A DNA stretch of 64,000 bases from JALYTY01 sp964546935. GTDB taxonomy: Bacteria; Vulcanimicrobiota; Vulcanimicrobiia; Vulcanimicrobiales; Vulcanimicrobiaceae. Positions 8,296 through 16,785 of the stretch are shown here, in pieces. Position numbers and translations under genes: made by a program. The notes below the pieces were generated by a model. It had not been told where the DNA came from and did no database searches. It was given only the letters and a program-made list of their open reading frames with translations. Every line of letters starts with the position of its first letter. Position 1 is the stretch's first letter. The stretch is taken from NCBI GenBank assembly GCA_964546935.1, contig CAZJLJ010000004.1, positions 26,141-90,140 on the forward strand, in the 5' to 3' direction.

Positions 8296-8745
8296 ATGAA
8301 GATTGCTCGCATTACATCTGTCGCTGCTGCGGGATTCGCTGCCGCACTCCTCGCAACTACGCCGGCGTTCGCCGATATTTCGGCCGGCGGCGGTGGTTTC
8401 GTCGGAAGCGGTAACGGCTTATCCTCAAGCGGCGCAGCCGTCTTTTTAAGCACGGATAAAGCGGTTCCGGTGTTACCCGCTTCGATTGGTCTCACAGGAT
8501 TTGCGCCACTGGCGCGCGGGGGCGGTTATGCCGTAACGGTTGACGGACGTTTTGGCGCGCTCGGCAACGCATTCGGCGTTGGTTACGGCATCGGACAATT
8601 CGGCGGAGCGCGCGCGGGCGGAACGTTTACGGCGTTCTTCGATCACAGCATCGCTCCATTGACATCGCTCGAACTTCGCGGCTACCAAACCACCGGCGCC
8701 AACAGCGCCACCGCCGGCTTCTTGGGCGTTCGGTTTAGTATCTAG
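8296..8745 (+). CDS. Exported glycine-rich protein of unknown function
   Basis: A 149-residue protein with a clear Sec signal peptide: MKIAR, then a hydrophobic Ala-rich stretch and a likely cleavage after TPAFA (about residue 26). The mature part is rich in Gly, Ala, Phe and Ser, has alternating hydrophobic strands (GYAVTVDGRFGALGNAFGVG) and ends in FSI, which would fit a small beta-rich envelope or outer-membrane-like protein. No known family is recognised. It stands alone between the decarboxylase and the convergent glmU; a TATAAG box at 8281 may belong to its promoter. Confidence 0.7.
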   Translation: MKIARITSVAAAGFAAALLATTPAFADISAGGGGFVGSGNGLSSSGAAVFLSTDKAVPVLPASIGLTGFAPLARGGGYAVTVDGRFGALGNAFGVGYGIGQFGGARAGGTFTAFFDHSIAPLTSLELRGYQTTGANSATAGFLGVRFSI

Positions 8746-8770
8746 TAGATTGCATACAACCATTGCTGGG

Positions 8771-8818
8771 ATGCGCTTGTCCTTCGGCGCATATCAACAG
8801 AGCTGATATGCTAATTAT
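8771..8818 (+). terminator. Possible weak terminator after the exported protein
   Basis: Two consecutive hairpins lie in the convergent intergenic gap: ATGCGC/GCGCAT (8771-8792) and CATATCA/TGATATG (8790-8810). The second is followed by the AT-rich stretch CTAATTATTTT. Stems are short, so termination strength is uncertain. Confidence 0.35.
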
Positions 8819-10173
8819 TTTGAAGCGTTAGTCTTGGCGGGAAGCGGTTTGGCGGGGTTGCCTACGACGCGTTCGTTTTCGCCTACGTCGCGTATTACAA
8901 CCGATCCGGCTCCGGTCAGCGCGTTGTCGCCGATGTTCACCGGCGCAACGAGCGACGAGTTCGAACCGATGAAGACGTTCTTTCCGATCGTCGTCGAATT
9001 CTTGCGCACACCGTCGTAGTTGCACGTGATCGTGCCCGCGCCGATGTTGGAGCCTTCGCCGATGGTTGCATCACCAAGATAGCTAAGGTGACCCGCCTTC
9101 ACGCCGTCGCCGAGCGTCGACTTTTTGATCTCCACGAAATTCCCGATGTGGACGTCGTCTCCCAACACAGCGCCTGCACGCAAATGCGCGAATGGTCCCA
9201 CGGAAACATCGTCGCCCACTTCGCAGTCGACGATAACGCTTTCACGCACCGTAACTTTGCTGCCAAGCTTCGAACCCGAGATCCGTGCGTTGGGTCCGAG
9301 GACTGAATGTTCGCCGATCTCGCTCAAGCGTGAAATGGTCGTGTTGGGATAAATCACCGTATCTCGCCCGATCGTTAGTTCAGGCTCGAGATACGTCGTA
9401 TCGGGGTCGATGATCGTCACACCGTCGCGCATGTGCTGAGCACAGATCCGCTCGTTCATCTCTTTACGCGCTCGCGCCAGTTCAACGCGATCGTTGATGC
9501 CGAGAACGTCGAGATGGTCTTGCGCGAGCACGGGGCGAACGGCTTTGCCTCGCTGTACGAAATGCTCTACCGTATCGGTGAGATAGTACTCTTTCTGCGC
9601 GTTATCGTTCTTCAGATGCGCTACCGCGTCGCGAAGCTCTGCCTCGTCGTACGCGTAAATTCCGGCGTTCATTTCGTCGATCGCCAATTGCTCCGGCGAT
9701 GCGTCACGCACTTCGACGATGCGCTCGACATTTGTGCCGTCGCGTACGATGCGTCCGAAGTTCGATGGCAACGGCATCTTGACGGTTACGAGCGACATAG
9801 CCGCACGGCCGCCGTTATGCTCGAGCGCGTGCATCATATTGCTGAAGATTTCATCGGTAACGAGCGGCATATCGCCATACGCGATGATGAGCCGGCCGTC
9901 TTCGATGGGTTCGAGGGCGTCAAGCGCCACTTTCACCGCGTGCCCGGTTCCGAGTTGCTCACGTTGAACCACGCTGCGAACGCCAAATTCGCCCACGCAG
10001 GGCTCGAGTTCGTCATTGGTTACGACCAGGACGTCATCGATGCCGGCGCGCTTTAGTGAATTCAGCGTATACCAGAGCATCGGACGGCCACACAGCTCGT
10101 GCAACACTTTGGGCCGCGTACTCTTCATGCGCGTGCCCTTTCCGGCAGCAAGCACTATAGCGCGCACGTTCAT
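8815..10173 (-). CDS. glmU: Bifunctional UDP-GlcNAc pyrophosphorylase / GlcN-1-P acetyltransferase
   Basis: Makes UDP-N-acetylglucosamine, precursor of peptidoglycan and other envelope glycans. The 452-residue protein has the N-terminal nucleotidyltransferase signature AIVLAAGKGTRMKS plus QREQLGTGHAV, and a C-terminal left-handed beta-helix with hexapeptide repeats (VGPFAHLRAGAVLGD, HIGNFVEIKKS, GHLSYLGDATIGEGSNIGAGT, CNYDG), so both activities look intact. The ATG at 10173 overlaps the gltX stop as ATGA; the longer open frame to 10215 would lie entirely within gltX. It is the last gene of the minus-strand run. Confidence 0.96.
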   Translation of the reverse strand: MNVRAIVLAAGKGTRMKSTRPKVLHELCGRPMLWYTLNSLKRAGIDDVLVVTNDELEPCVGEFGVRSVVQREQLGTGHAVKVALDALEPIEDGRLIIAYGDMPLVTDEIFSNMMHALEHNGGRAAMSLVTVKMPLPSNFGRIVRDGTNVERIVEVRDASPEQLAIDEMNAGIYAYDEAELRDAVAHLKNDNAQKEYYLTDTVEHFVQRGKAVRPVLAQDHLDVLGINDRVELARARKEMNERICAQHMRDGVTIIDPDTTYLEPELTIGRDTVIYPNTTISRLSEIGEHSVLGPNARISGSKLGSKVTVRESVIVDCEVGDDVSVGPFAHLRAGAVLGDDVHIGNFVEIKKSTLGDGVKAGHLSYLGDATIGEGSNIGAGTITCNYDGVRKNSTTIGKNVFIGSNSSLVAPVNIGDNALTGAGSVVIRDVGENERVVGNPAKPLPAKTNASK

Positions 10174-11669
10174 TCTGCGACTTCCTCCACGGCCGGAGCG
10201 AGCTGCTTCTTCCACTCATCCTGCTCTTTTTTACTTGGCGTTCCCAACAGCTCGAGCGCCATGCGCAAACGTTCGCGAACGATGTCTCGTCCTAGCAATT
10301 CCATCGAATCGTACAACGGCACCGACGTCGGGCTCCCGGTTATGGCAACATAAAATGGACGGGCAACGTCGCGAAATTTTTTGCCTACATCATCCGCTAC
10401 CCGCTTCAGCACCGATTCGATACCGGCAACGTTCCACTCGCGCAGCGCATCAAGTTCCCAAAGCGCAAGTTGGAATGCTTTGCGCATCGTTAAGTCGTCG
10501 AGTTTGCCGCCACGCAGCTGATCGGCCGTTATTCGCAGACGCCCGGCGAAGAAGAAATCGACAAGCAGTCCGAGATCGCTCAAACGTTCAACGCGTGAAT
10601 GAGCCAAATCGGCAATGCGTGCCAGCCGTTCCGGCTGAAACGCCCAATCGCGTACCCGCTGCATGAAAGCATCGCGATCCAGTTTCTCGCGAATGTAGCG
10701 GCCGTTCAGCCAGTCCAATTTCGGCACGTCGAAGACGGGGCCGCCCAGCGGAACGTGATTGATGTCGAAATGCTGCACCATCTGCGCGAGCGACATCATT
10801 TCATCTTCGCCTTCGTGAACGGGCTGCGTCAGCAGCCCAAGAAAATTCATCAACGCTTCGGGCAAATAGCCCATCGCTTTGTAAAAAAGAATGCCGGTCG
10901 GATTCTTGCGCTTCGAGAGCTTTGATTTATCCGGGTTGCGCAGCAACGGTAAGTGCATCAGCTTCGGCGGTTCCCAGCCGAAGTACTGATATAACAAAAT
11001 ATGCTTCGGAGCGCTTGAGACCCACTCTTCACCGCGAATCACATGCGTGATTTCCATTAGGTGATCGTCGACGACGTTCGCAAGGTGATACGTGGGCAGC
11101 CCATCGGACTTCATCAACACTTGCATGTCGATAGTCCTCCACTCGAACTCGATCTTGCCGCGACGCATGTCTTCGACGACGCAAACACCCTCGTTCGGAA
11201 CCTTCATGCGAACGACGTACGGCTCTCCCTCGGCTTCACGCCGCGCCACTTCTTCCGGCGAGTGCGTTAGGCAAAGGCCGTCGTAACGCGGAGGGAGACC
11301 CGCGGCGCGCTGCGCAACACGCATCTCTTCCAAACGCGCGGGCGAGCAAAAGCACTTGAACGCATGCCCTTCGTCAAGGAGCTGCTGAACGTACTTTTTG
11401 TAGATCTCGGAACGTTCGCTTTGGCGATACGGGCCATGCGGACCGCCGACATCGGGGCCTTCATCCCATGAAATTCCGCACCAATGCAGCGAATCCAGAA
11501 TAGCCGCTTCGCTCTCACGCGTGCTGCGCACTTGATCGGTGTCTTCAATGCGTAGCAGAAAATCGCCGTCGTTATGCTTTGCGAAGCAATAGTTGACCAG
11601 CGCCACATACGCCGTACCAACGTGCGGATCACCCGTGGGTGACGGCGCGATGCGAGTCCGAACCTTCAA
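10170..11669 (-). CDS. gltX: Glutamate--tRNA ligase
   Basis: Class I aminoacyl-tRNA synthetase charging tRNA-Glu. The 499-residue length is typical. The HIGH-type motif appears as PSPTGDPHVGTAY near the N-terminus and the KMSKS-type loop as SKLSKRKNPTG (about 255). VRTRIAPSPTG, YRQSERSEIYKKY and DDHLMEITHVIRGEEW are family hallmarks. Whether it also charges tRNA-Gln (non-discriminating form) cannot be decided from the window. It lies 21 bases after the small acyl-CoA mutase subunit and overlaps glmU by four bases. Confidence 0.96.
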   Translation of the reverse strand: MKVRTRIAPSPTGDPHVGTAYVALVNYCFAKHNDGDFLLRIEDTDQVRSTRESEAAILDSLHWCGISWDEGPDVGGPHGPYRQSERSEIYKKYVQQLLDEGHAFKCFCSPARLEEMRVAQRAAGLPPRYDGLCLTHSPEEVARREAEGEPYVVRMKVPNEGVCVVEDMRRGKIEFEWRTIDMQVLMKSDGLPTYHLANVVDDHLMEITHVIRGEEWVSSAPKHILLYQYFGWEPPKLMHLPLLRNPDKSKLSKRKNPTGILFYKAMGYLPEALMNFLGLLTQPVHEGEDEMMSLAQMVQHFDINHVPLGGPVFDVPKLDWLNGRYIREKLDRDAFMQRVRDWAFQPERLARIADLAHSRVERLSDLGLLVDFFFAGRLRITADQLRGGKLDDLTMRKAFQLALWELDALREWNVAGIESVLKRVADDVGKKFRDVARPFYVAITGSPTSVPLYDSMELLGRDIVRERLRMALELLGTPSKKEQDEWKKQLAPAVEEVAE

Positions 11670-11690
11670 CGTTTTTCCTTGTAAAGTCTA

Positions 11691-12107
11691 TTAACCGACG
11701 AGTTGACGGCGTTTGCCGCATTCGGCTTCGACGAAGTCGATAATGTCCTGCAACGGCGCACCCGGTGTGAAGACCGCTTTGACGCCGAGGCGTTTGAGTT
11801 CAGCGGCATCCTCGGGCGGAATGGTGCCGCCGCCGAAAAACACGACGTCTTCGGCTCCTTGGGCCTTCAATTGTTCCAGAACGAGCGGGAAGAGCGTCAT
11901 GTGGGCGCCCGAAAGAATCGAGAGGCCGATTCCGTCGGCGTCTTCCTGAATTGCCGTCTGAACGATTTGTTCCGGAGTCTGAAAGAGTCCCGTGTAAATC
12001 ACTTCCATGCCGGCATCGCGCAGAGCGCGAGCGATCACTTTAGCGCCGCGGTCGTGGCCGTCTAGGCCGGCTTTAGCGACGATGATACGAAGTGGTCGGT
12101 TGGCCAT
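11691..12107 (-). CDS. Acyl-CoA (methylmalonyl-CoA) mutase, cobalamin-binding small subunit
   Basis: A 138-residue stand-alone B12-binding domain. It carries the base-off/His-on motif DGHDRG (Asp-x-His-x-x-Gly), whose His ligates cobalt, and the downstream GLSILSGAH and VVFFGGGTIP elements that hold the cofactor tail. It pairs with the separate catalytic subunit just upstream, the split architecture seen in archaea and several bacterial phyla. AAGGAA lies before its ATG. The meaB gene completes the module. Confidence 0.92.
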   Translation of the reverse strand: MANRPLRIIVAKAGLDGHDRGAKVIARALRDAGMEVIYTGLFQTPEQIVQTAIQEDADGIGLSILSGAHMTLFPLVLEQLKAQGAEDVVFFGGGTIPPEDAAELKRLGVKAVFTPGAPLQDIIDFVEAECGKRRQLVG

Positions 12108-12222
12108 AGTTTCCTTTGTTTTGGAGTTCCTGACTAAGTCGCAGAGCTTCCTCGAGCTTGCGTTTTACTTCGGAGAGCGTGCGCCGAGCGCGCTGCCGCT
12201 CTAATTCGTTGCGTAGACGCAT
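12073..12222 (-). CDS. Possible small basic coiled-coil protein between mutase subunits
   Basis: A 49-residue frame starting two bases after the large-subunit stop (TAATCATG) and overlapping the small-subunit start by 35 bases. The sequence is a charged, Leu-heptad-like helix (LSEVKRKLEEALRLSQEL), a composition unlike random frame-shifted sequence and close to short coiled coils. There is no clear Shine-Dalgarno; translation could be coupled to the preceding stop. It may simply be spacer sequence. Confidence 0.35.
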   Translation of the reverse strand: MRLRNELERQRARRTLSEVKRKLEEALRLSQELQNKGNYGQPTTSYHRR

Positions 12223-12224
12223 GA

Positions 12225-13937
12225 TTAGAATACCGAACGCTCCGTATACCGGCCGTACACCGAAGCCATCGCTTCGACGATTTCGCCTTCGGTGCAATAG
12301 GCATTGACGCAATCGATGAGATGAGGCATGAGATTGTCTTTTGGATCGCGGCACGCTTGCTGCAACCGTTCAAGTATTGCTTGCACGCGAGAATTGTCGC
12401 GCGTCGAACGGATCTGCTGCAGCGAACGCGCTTGACCCTGCGCTACTTCTTCCGTGATCTTCAGCAAGTCGATTTCGAGCTGGTCTTCCTCACGTTGGAA
12501 CGCATTGACGCCGACTATGACGCGGTCTTTCGATTCGATCGAACGCTGGTAGCGATAGCTCGCCTCGGCGATTTCCTTTTGGAAGAAGCCCGCTTCGATC
12601 GCTTCTACCACGCCGCCGTACTCCTCGATTTGCGCGAAGTATGCTTCGGCTTGGCGCTCCATTTCGTCGGTAAGCGCTTCCACGAAATACGATCCGCCCA
12701 GCGGATCGGCGACGTTCGTGACGTTCGTTTCGTAGGCCAGAACCTGTTGCGTGCGCAGAGCGATTTCGACCGACTTTTCGGTTGGAAGTGCAAGCACTTC
12801 GTCCATCGAGTTCGTGTGCAGCGACTGCGTGCCGCCGAGAACTGCGGCCATTGCCTCGTAGGCAACGCGCACGATGTTGTTCTCGGGCTGTTGCGCGGTC
12901 GCACTGCAACCGGCGGTCTGCGTGTGGAAACGCAGCTGCCACGACTTGGGATTCTTTGCACCGTACTTCTCGCGCATGTGACGCGCATAGATTCGGCGTG
13001 CGGCGCGGAACTTCGCAATCTCTTCGAAGAAGTCGATGTGCGAATTGAAGAAGAACGACAGGCGCGGCGCAAACGAGTCGACGTCTAATCCACGAGCCAT
13101 CGCCGCTTCGACATACGCAAAACCGTCCGCGAGCGTAAACGCCAACTCTTGAGCCGCCGTCGAACCCGCTTCACGGATGTGATAACCGGAGATCGAAATC
13201 GTATTCCACTTCGGCATCTCGGCCGTGCAGAACTCGATCATGTCGACGATGACGCGCATGTGCGGACGCGGCGGGAAGATCCACTCTTTCTGAGCGATGT
13301 ACTCTTTGAGAATGTCCGCTTGAATTGTGCCGCCGAGTTTTGCGCGCGGAATGCCCTTCTTCTCTGCAGCCGCGATATATTGCGCGACAGCAATGGCGGC
13401 CGGTCCGTTGATCGTCATCGACGTCGTGATGTCGGCCATGTCGATGCCGTCGAAGAGCACTTCCATGTCGTGTAGCGTGTCGATCGCAACGCCGCACTTT
13501 CCCACTTCGCCGCGCGATTGCGGAGCATCGGAATCGTAACCCATCAGCGTCGGCATGTCGAACGCGACGGAGAGTCCGTGTTGCCCCTGCGACAAGAGGA
13601 AATGGTAACGTTCGTTGGTCTGTTTGGCGTTGCCGAAACCTGCGAATTGGCGCATCGTCCAAAGGCGATCGCGGTAGCCGTTCGCGTGAATACCGCGCGT
13701 GTACGGATACTGTCCCGGATAAGCGAGATCGTGAGCCAGGTCGAGATGCGCGACGTCTTCCGGTCCGTAAATCGTCTTCAACGGCACGTCGGAGATCGTA
13801 CGATCGACCGCGCCTGAACCCGGACCCTTGCGAGGCTTGCCCTTAGCGGAAGCCGCTTCCCAGGTTTTCTTTTCTTCTTCGAACTCCGGAGTGGGCTGCG
13901 CGCCGAGACCGCTCGGACGATCGATCATCTTGGCCAA
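12225..13937 (-). CDS. Acyl-CoA (methylmalonyl-CoA) mutase, catalytic large subunit
   Basis: B12-dependent radical enzyme that interconverts (R)-methylmalonyl-CoA and succinyl-CoA in the commonest members. The 570-residue protein has the TIM-barrel catalytic domain only: YPYTRGIHANGYRDRLWTM, RQFAGFG, GLSVAFDMPTLMGYDSD, TSMTINGPA, WNTISISGYHIREAG and TAGCSATAQQPENNIVR. The substrate-site Tyr region reads HANGY rather than the PTMY of classical enzymes, so a related acyl-CoA substrate cannot be excluded. The B12 domain is encoded separately downstream. Start ATG 13937; ATG 13928 is an alternative. The 5' region holds the large palindrome described separately. Confidence 0.92.
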   Translation of the reverse strand: MAKMIDRPSGLGAQPTPEFEEEKKTWEAASAKGKPRKGPGSGAVDRTISDVPLKTIYGPEDVAHLDLAHDLAYPGQYPYTRGIHANGYRDRLWTMRQFAGFGNAKQTNERYHFLLSQGQHGLSVAFDMPTLMGYDSDAPQSRGEVGKCGVAIDTLHDMEVLFDGIDMADITTSMTINGPAAIAVAQYIAAAEKKGIPRAKLGGTIQADILKEYIAQKEWIFPPRPHMRVIVDMIEFCTAEMPKWNTISISGYHIREAGSTAAQELAFTLADGFAYVEAAMARGLDVDSFAPRLSFFFNSHIDFFEEIAKFRAARRIYARHMREKYGAKNPKSWQLRFHTQTAGCSATAQQPENNIVRVAYEAMAAVLGGTQSLHTNSMDEVLALPTEKSVEIALRTQQVLAYETNVTNVADPLGGSYFVEALTDEMERQAEAYFAQIEEYGGVVEAIEAGFFQKEIAEASYRYQRSIESKDRVIVGVNAFQREEDQLEIDLLKITEEVAQGQARSLQQIRSTRDNSRVQAILERLQQACRDPKDNLMPHLIDCVNAYCTEGEIVEAMASVYGRYTERSVF

Positions 13938-14381
13938 GATGGATTTTCCTCTTCATATGGGGTGTACGGAGCGTATTCTCCCAAACCGCGGGGCAACCCG
14001 CAAGCGGCATTGTCTGCGGTTTTGCGGTGCGTTGCTCGGTAGCTCGGTTGGATATCTCCCCTTGGGGGACCGCTGGAAAAACTTCATCGTGAAGTTTTTC
14101 CGCTACGCGGCTTTTTCGGCAAAGCAAGCTTTGAAGCTGCCCTCCATGGCAGGGCCGAAAAAGTCCGAGTTCCCCCAAGGGGAGATACCCAACCGAGCTA
14201 CCACGCAGCGTGTGTGCAAGCAACAATCTCGTGTGGACACATTGCTCGCATTGCTCGCCCGTGTCGGAGGAGAGAGGCCGGCCAACTAGAGATGGATATC
14301 AGCGTTGCTGAGATGTGAGCGTCCGAGCGGCGCGGTGCTTGCTTTAAGGGCAAACCTGGGTGGCAAGCAGCTACGCGGTTA
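13938..14381. other. 444-bp spacer between meaB and the mutase large subunit
   Basis: No convincing gene lies here. Besides the nested palindrome, the stretch holds a smaller dyad AAACCGC/GCGGTTT near 13984-14023, a tandem TTGCTCG-type repeat around 14242-14257, and an inverted pair TGCTTGC/GCAAGCA (about 14336-14370). I looked for the conserved B12-box GCCACTG of cobalamin riboswitches on the minus strand and did not find it. Confidence 0.6.
14028..14213. repeat. Large nested palindromic element (about 165-185 bp)
   Basis: Arms 14038-14069 and 14171-14202 are 32-nt inverted repeats with a single mismatch (A14052 opposite C14188); weaker pairing continues outward (GCGTTGC against GCAGCGT). 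Inside are a perfect 12-bp hairpin with a 3-nt loop (14075-14086 with 14090-14101) and a second branch (14111-14120 with 14154-14163). That branch itself carries CAAAG/CTTTG (14120-14124, 14129-14133) and CTGCC/GGCAG (14137-14141, 14148-14152). It encodes no plausible protein. It could be a dispersed palindromic (REP/MITE-like) element or a structured RNA in the mutase 5' region. No target-site duplication was seen. Confidence 0.8.
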
Positions 14382-15392
14382 TTAGGTGAGGCCCTTGACG
14401 AAAGCGCGGGGGCGGGTGGTGGAGTCGGTGAGTTCGTCGGAGCCGGAGACGTTGAAAGAAGCTAAGAGAGAGTCGGCGGCGGCGTAAGGGTCGAGGTCGG
14501 TGCGGACGGAGGACTGGAGTTCGTGTTCCAAGCGGCGTTGGAGACGGCCGAGGGCGAGCTGGCGGACTTGGTGGGCGAAAGCCTCGCGGCGTTTGGTTTC
14601 GATTTCGCCGGTCTCGTGCAGGTAAGCGGCGTGGCCTTCGATGGCGGTCCATAATTCGTCGATGCCCTCGCCGGCGAGAGCTTGAGTCATGACGAGTTCG
14701 GGGACCCAGCCGCTGAATTGCAGCATCTCCATCATGCCGCGGATTTCGCGGCGCATCTGGTTCGCCATCGGGTGGTCGGCTTTGTTGACGACGAAGATGT
14801 CGGCGATTTCCATGATGCCGGCTTTGAGGACCTGAATGGAGTCGCCGCTGCCGGGTTGGAGCGCGACCAGCGTGGTCTGGGCCAGTTCGGCGATCTCGAT
14901 TTCACTTTGGCCGACGCCCACGGTTTCGATGAGAATGACATCGAGACCAAACGCATCCATTAAAAGAACCGCGTCTGCAGTCGCGCCGGCGACGCCGCCG
15001 AGGTGGCCGCGGCTGGCCATCGAGCGAATGAAGACGTTGGGGTCGACAAAGTGCTCCGTCAGGCGGATGCGGTCGCCAAGCAAGGCGCCGTGTGAAAACG
15101 GAGAGCTAGGGTCGACCGAAACGACGCCGACCGTTTTGTTCAGCGAGCGAGCCTTGCGAACGATCGCCGACGACAGCGTCGATTTCCCCACACCGGGCGG
15201 TCCGGTGAGACCGATCGTCATCGCACGCCCGGTGCGTGGATAGAGCTTCTGTATCAGCTCCGCACCGCGGCCGCCCTCAGCCCAAGAGATCGCGCGAGCG
15301 AGTCCGCGCGGCTGACCGTTTTCGAATTCGCGCAGCAGCGCCGCGCTGGAGTCCATCATAGCCAAAGTAACCGGATGGATTGCGGCCGCCAC
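14382..15392 (-). CDS. meaB: MeaB/ArgK-type GTPase chaperone of B12-dependent mutase
   Basis: A G3E-family P-loop GTPase that guards adenosylcobalamin loading and reactivates acyl-CoA mutases. The 336-residue protein has the Walker A loop GLTGPPGVGKSTL (about 61-73), the switch region VDPSSPFSHGALLGDR, ETVGVGQSE and the base-specificity motif NKADH. It is encoded upstream of the two mutase subunits on the same strand, separated from them by the palindrome-bearing spacer. The C-terminal dimerisation arm is present (RREAFAHQVRQLALGRL). Confidence 0.94.
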   Translation of the reverse strand: MAAAIHPVTLAMMDSSAALLREFENGQPRGLARAISWAEGGRGAELIQKLYPRTGRAMTIGLTGPPGVGKSTLSSAIVRKARSLNKTVGVVSVDPSSPFSHGALLGDRIRLTEHFVDPNVFIRSMASRGHLGGVAGATADAVLLMDAFGLDVILIETVGVGQSEIEIAELAQTTLVALQPGSGDSIQVLKAGIMEIADIFVVNKADHPMANQMRREIRGMMEMLQFSGWVPELVMTQALAGEGIDELWTAIEGHAAYLHETGEIETKRREAFAHQVRQLALGRLQRRLEHELQSSVRTDLDPYAAADSLLASFNVSGSDELTDSTTRPRAFVKGLT

Positions 15393-15453
15393 CCGAACGC
15401 CCCTCTCGAAAGCTTTCCCGGGCCGTTTCCGGACGCGAGTCGAACGCTAACGT

Positions 15454-16779
15454 ATGCTTCCGGCTGAGGCTGCTCGCGTCGACGACATCGTTCGAAGCGT
15501 AATGCGAGAGGAACACATCGCGGGATGTTCGGTTGGAATAGCGCGACGCGGTAACGTCATTTACTTGAAGGGTTATGGCGTACGCGATGTATCTTCGCAC
15601 CGTCCAGCTGACGGCTACACTATCTACCGCGCAGGCTCGATAACGAAGCAATTCACGGCTGCAGCGGTCTTGCAACTTGCCGATCAACGCGCAATTGCAC
15701 TAAGCGCGCCCATCGGAGAATATTTGCCGGCGCTCCAGCGACCGGCTGCCTCGGTTTCGGTAGCCGAGCTTCTCGCGCAACAGAGCGGCATTCCGTCTTA
15801 TACGGATCCGGGCGCGTCTTTCGCCTCGGTTCTAGCCTTGCCGCTCGACTTTCAACCGGGAACAAATTGGGCATACAGCAACACGAATTATTTCTTGTTG
15901 GGAAAGCTCTTGGAAACGCAGAGGCACCTTTCGTATCCCGATATCTTAGAAGACGCGATCGTCAAACCACTTGGGCTGCATTCCACCGGTTACAATATTT
16001 CGCCATTTGCGACGAATGTCGCAATTCCGTACACGTACGACGGACGGCACTTCGTTCCGGTAGAAAACCTCGCGCAACAGCTGAATCGCGTCGGTGCGGC
16101 GGGTGCAATAGCTACGAATGCGGTCGATCTGCTGTCATGGCTTGAAGCGTTGCGCGGCGGCCGTGTCGTTTCGCCTCAAGCGTTTGATGCAATGACCCAT
16201 CAAGCAAAACTCCCGAACGGCGCGCCGACGCACTACGGGTTCGGCTTTTTTACGCGCGATTGGTATGGATGGCACGTAGCGGAACATCCGGGAAACATCG
16301 ATGGCTTCAGCGCGGATGACGCTATCGTCTTGGACGACGGCTTGGAGATCGCCGTCCTAAGCAATGCGGACCGAGTCTCGCTAGCGCCCCTAAGCGAGAG
16401 TCTCGTGGCGATTTTCGACGCGCCTAAAGATGCGAACATGTACGCAACGGCGGAACAGCCTGCGGAGAACGAAAATCTCGACGTAACCGCGACGGTGCGC
16501 GAACTCTTCGGCGAAATGCAACGGGGAACGATCGATCGAACGCTGCTGAGCGACGCTCTTTCAGCGTCATACTCGGATGCACGTCTTAAAACCCGCGCTG
16601 CCGAACTAGCACCATTGGGGAAACTGCGACTCGTCGAGTTCATCGAACGAACCAACGGCTCCGGTCGAACGTACGAAAAGTATCGGCTAACGTTTGAGGC
16701 CCGGCAGTTTTGGATGACGTTAGGATACTTAAAGAACGGAAAAATTGACGCGCTTACTCTTGTTCCGGACGACGACTAA
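15454..16779 (+). CDS. Serine hydrolase, beta-lactamase class C/penicillin-binding-like
   Basis: A 441-residue protein of the beta-lactamase/DD-peptidase/esterase EstB fold. The nucleophile motif Ser-x-x-Lys appears as AGSITKQFTAAAV (about residue 70), the second motif Tyr-x-Asn as WAYSNTNYFLLG, and a late HPG-type motif as EHPGNIDGFS. There is no obvious signal peptide, so location is uncertain. A C-terminal extension (about 330-441) resembles the extra domain of many such hydrolases. The stop is six bases before the GH125 gene, so the pair is probably one transcript. Substrate (peptide, ester or beta-lactam) cannot be predicted. Confidence 0.88.
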   Translation: MLPAEAARVDDIVRSVMREEHIAGCSVGIARRGNVIYLKGYGVRDVSSHRPADGYTIYRAGSITKQFTAAAVLQLADQRAIALSAPIGEYLPALQRPAASVSVAELLAQQSGIPSYTDPGASFASVLALPLDFQPGTNWAYSNTNYFLLGKLLETQRHLSYPDILEDAIVKPLGLHSTGYNISPFATNVAIPYTYDGRHFVPVENLAQQLNRVGAAGAIATNAVDLLSWLEALRGGRVVSPQAFDAMTHQAKLPNGAPTHYGFGFFTRDWYGWHVAEHPGNIDGFSADDAIVLDDGLEIAVLSNADRVSLAPLSESLVAIFDAPKDANMYATAEQPAENENLDVTATVRELFGEMQRGTIDRTLLSDALSASYSDARLKTRAAELAPLGKLRLVEFIERTNGSGRTYEKYRLTFEARQFWMTLGYLKNGKIDALTLVPDDD

Positions 16780-16785
16780 ACTACC

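Noticed and set aside
9433..10056. A 207-codon plus-strand open frame opposite glmU
   Set aside because: Antisense shadow of an intact essential gene with no recognisable domain.
12321..13088. A 255-codon plus-strand open frame opposite the mutase large subunit
   Set aside because: Entirely within a well-supported gene on the other strand; composition is that of a mirror frame.
13828..14289. Open frames on both strands through the nested palindrome
   Set aside because: Their translations only reflect the inverted repeats and partly run into the mutase gene; no family resemblance.
13938..14381. Cobalamin riboswitch upstream of the B12-dependent mutase
   Set aside because: The conserved B12-box was not found on the minus strand and the palindrome does not resemble the riboswitch layout.
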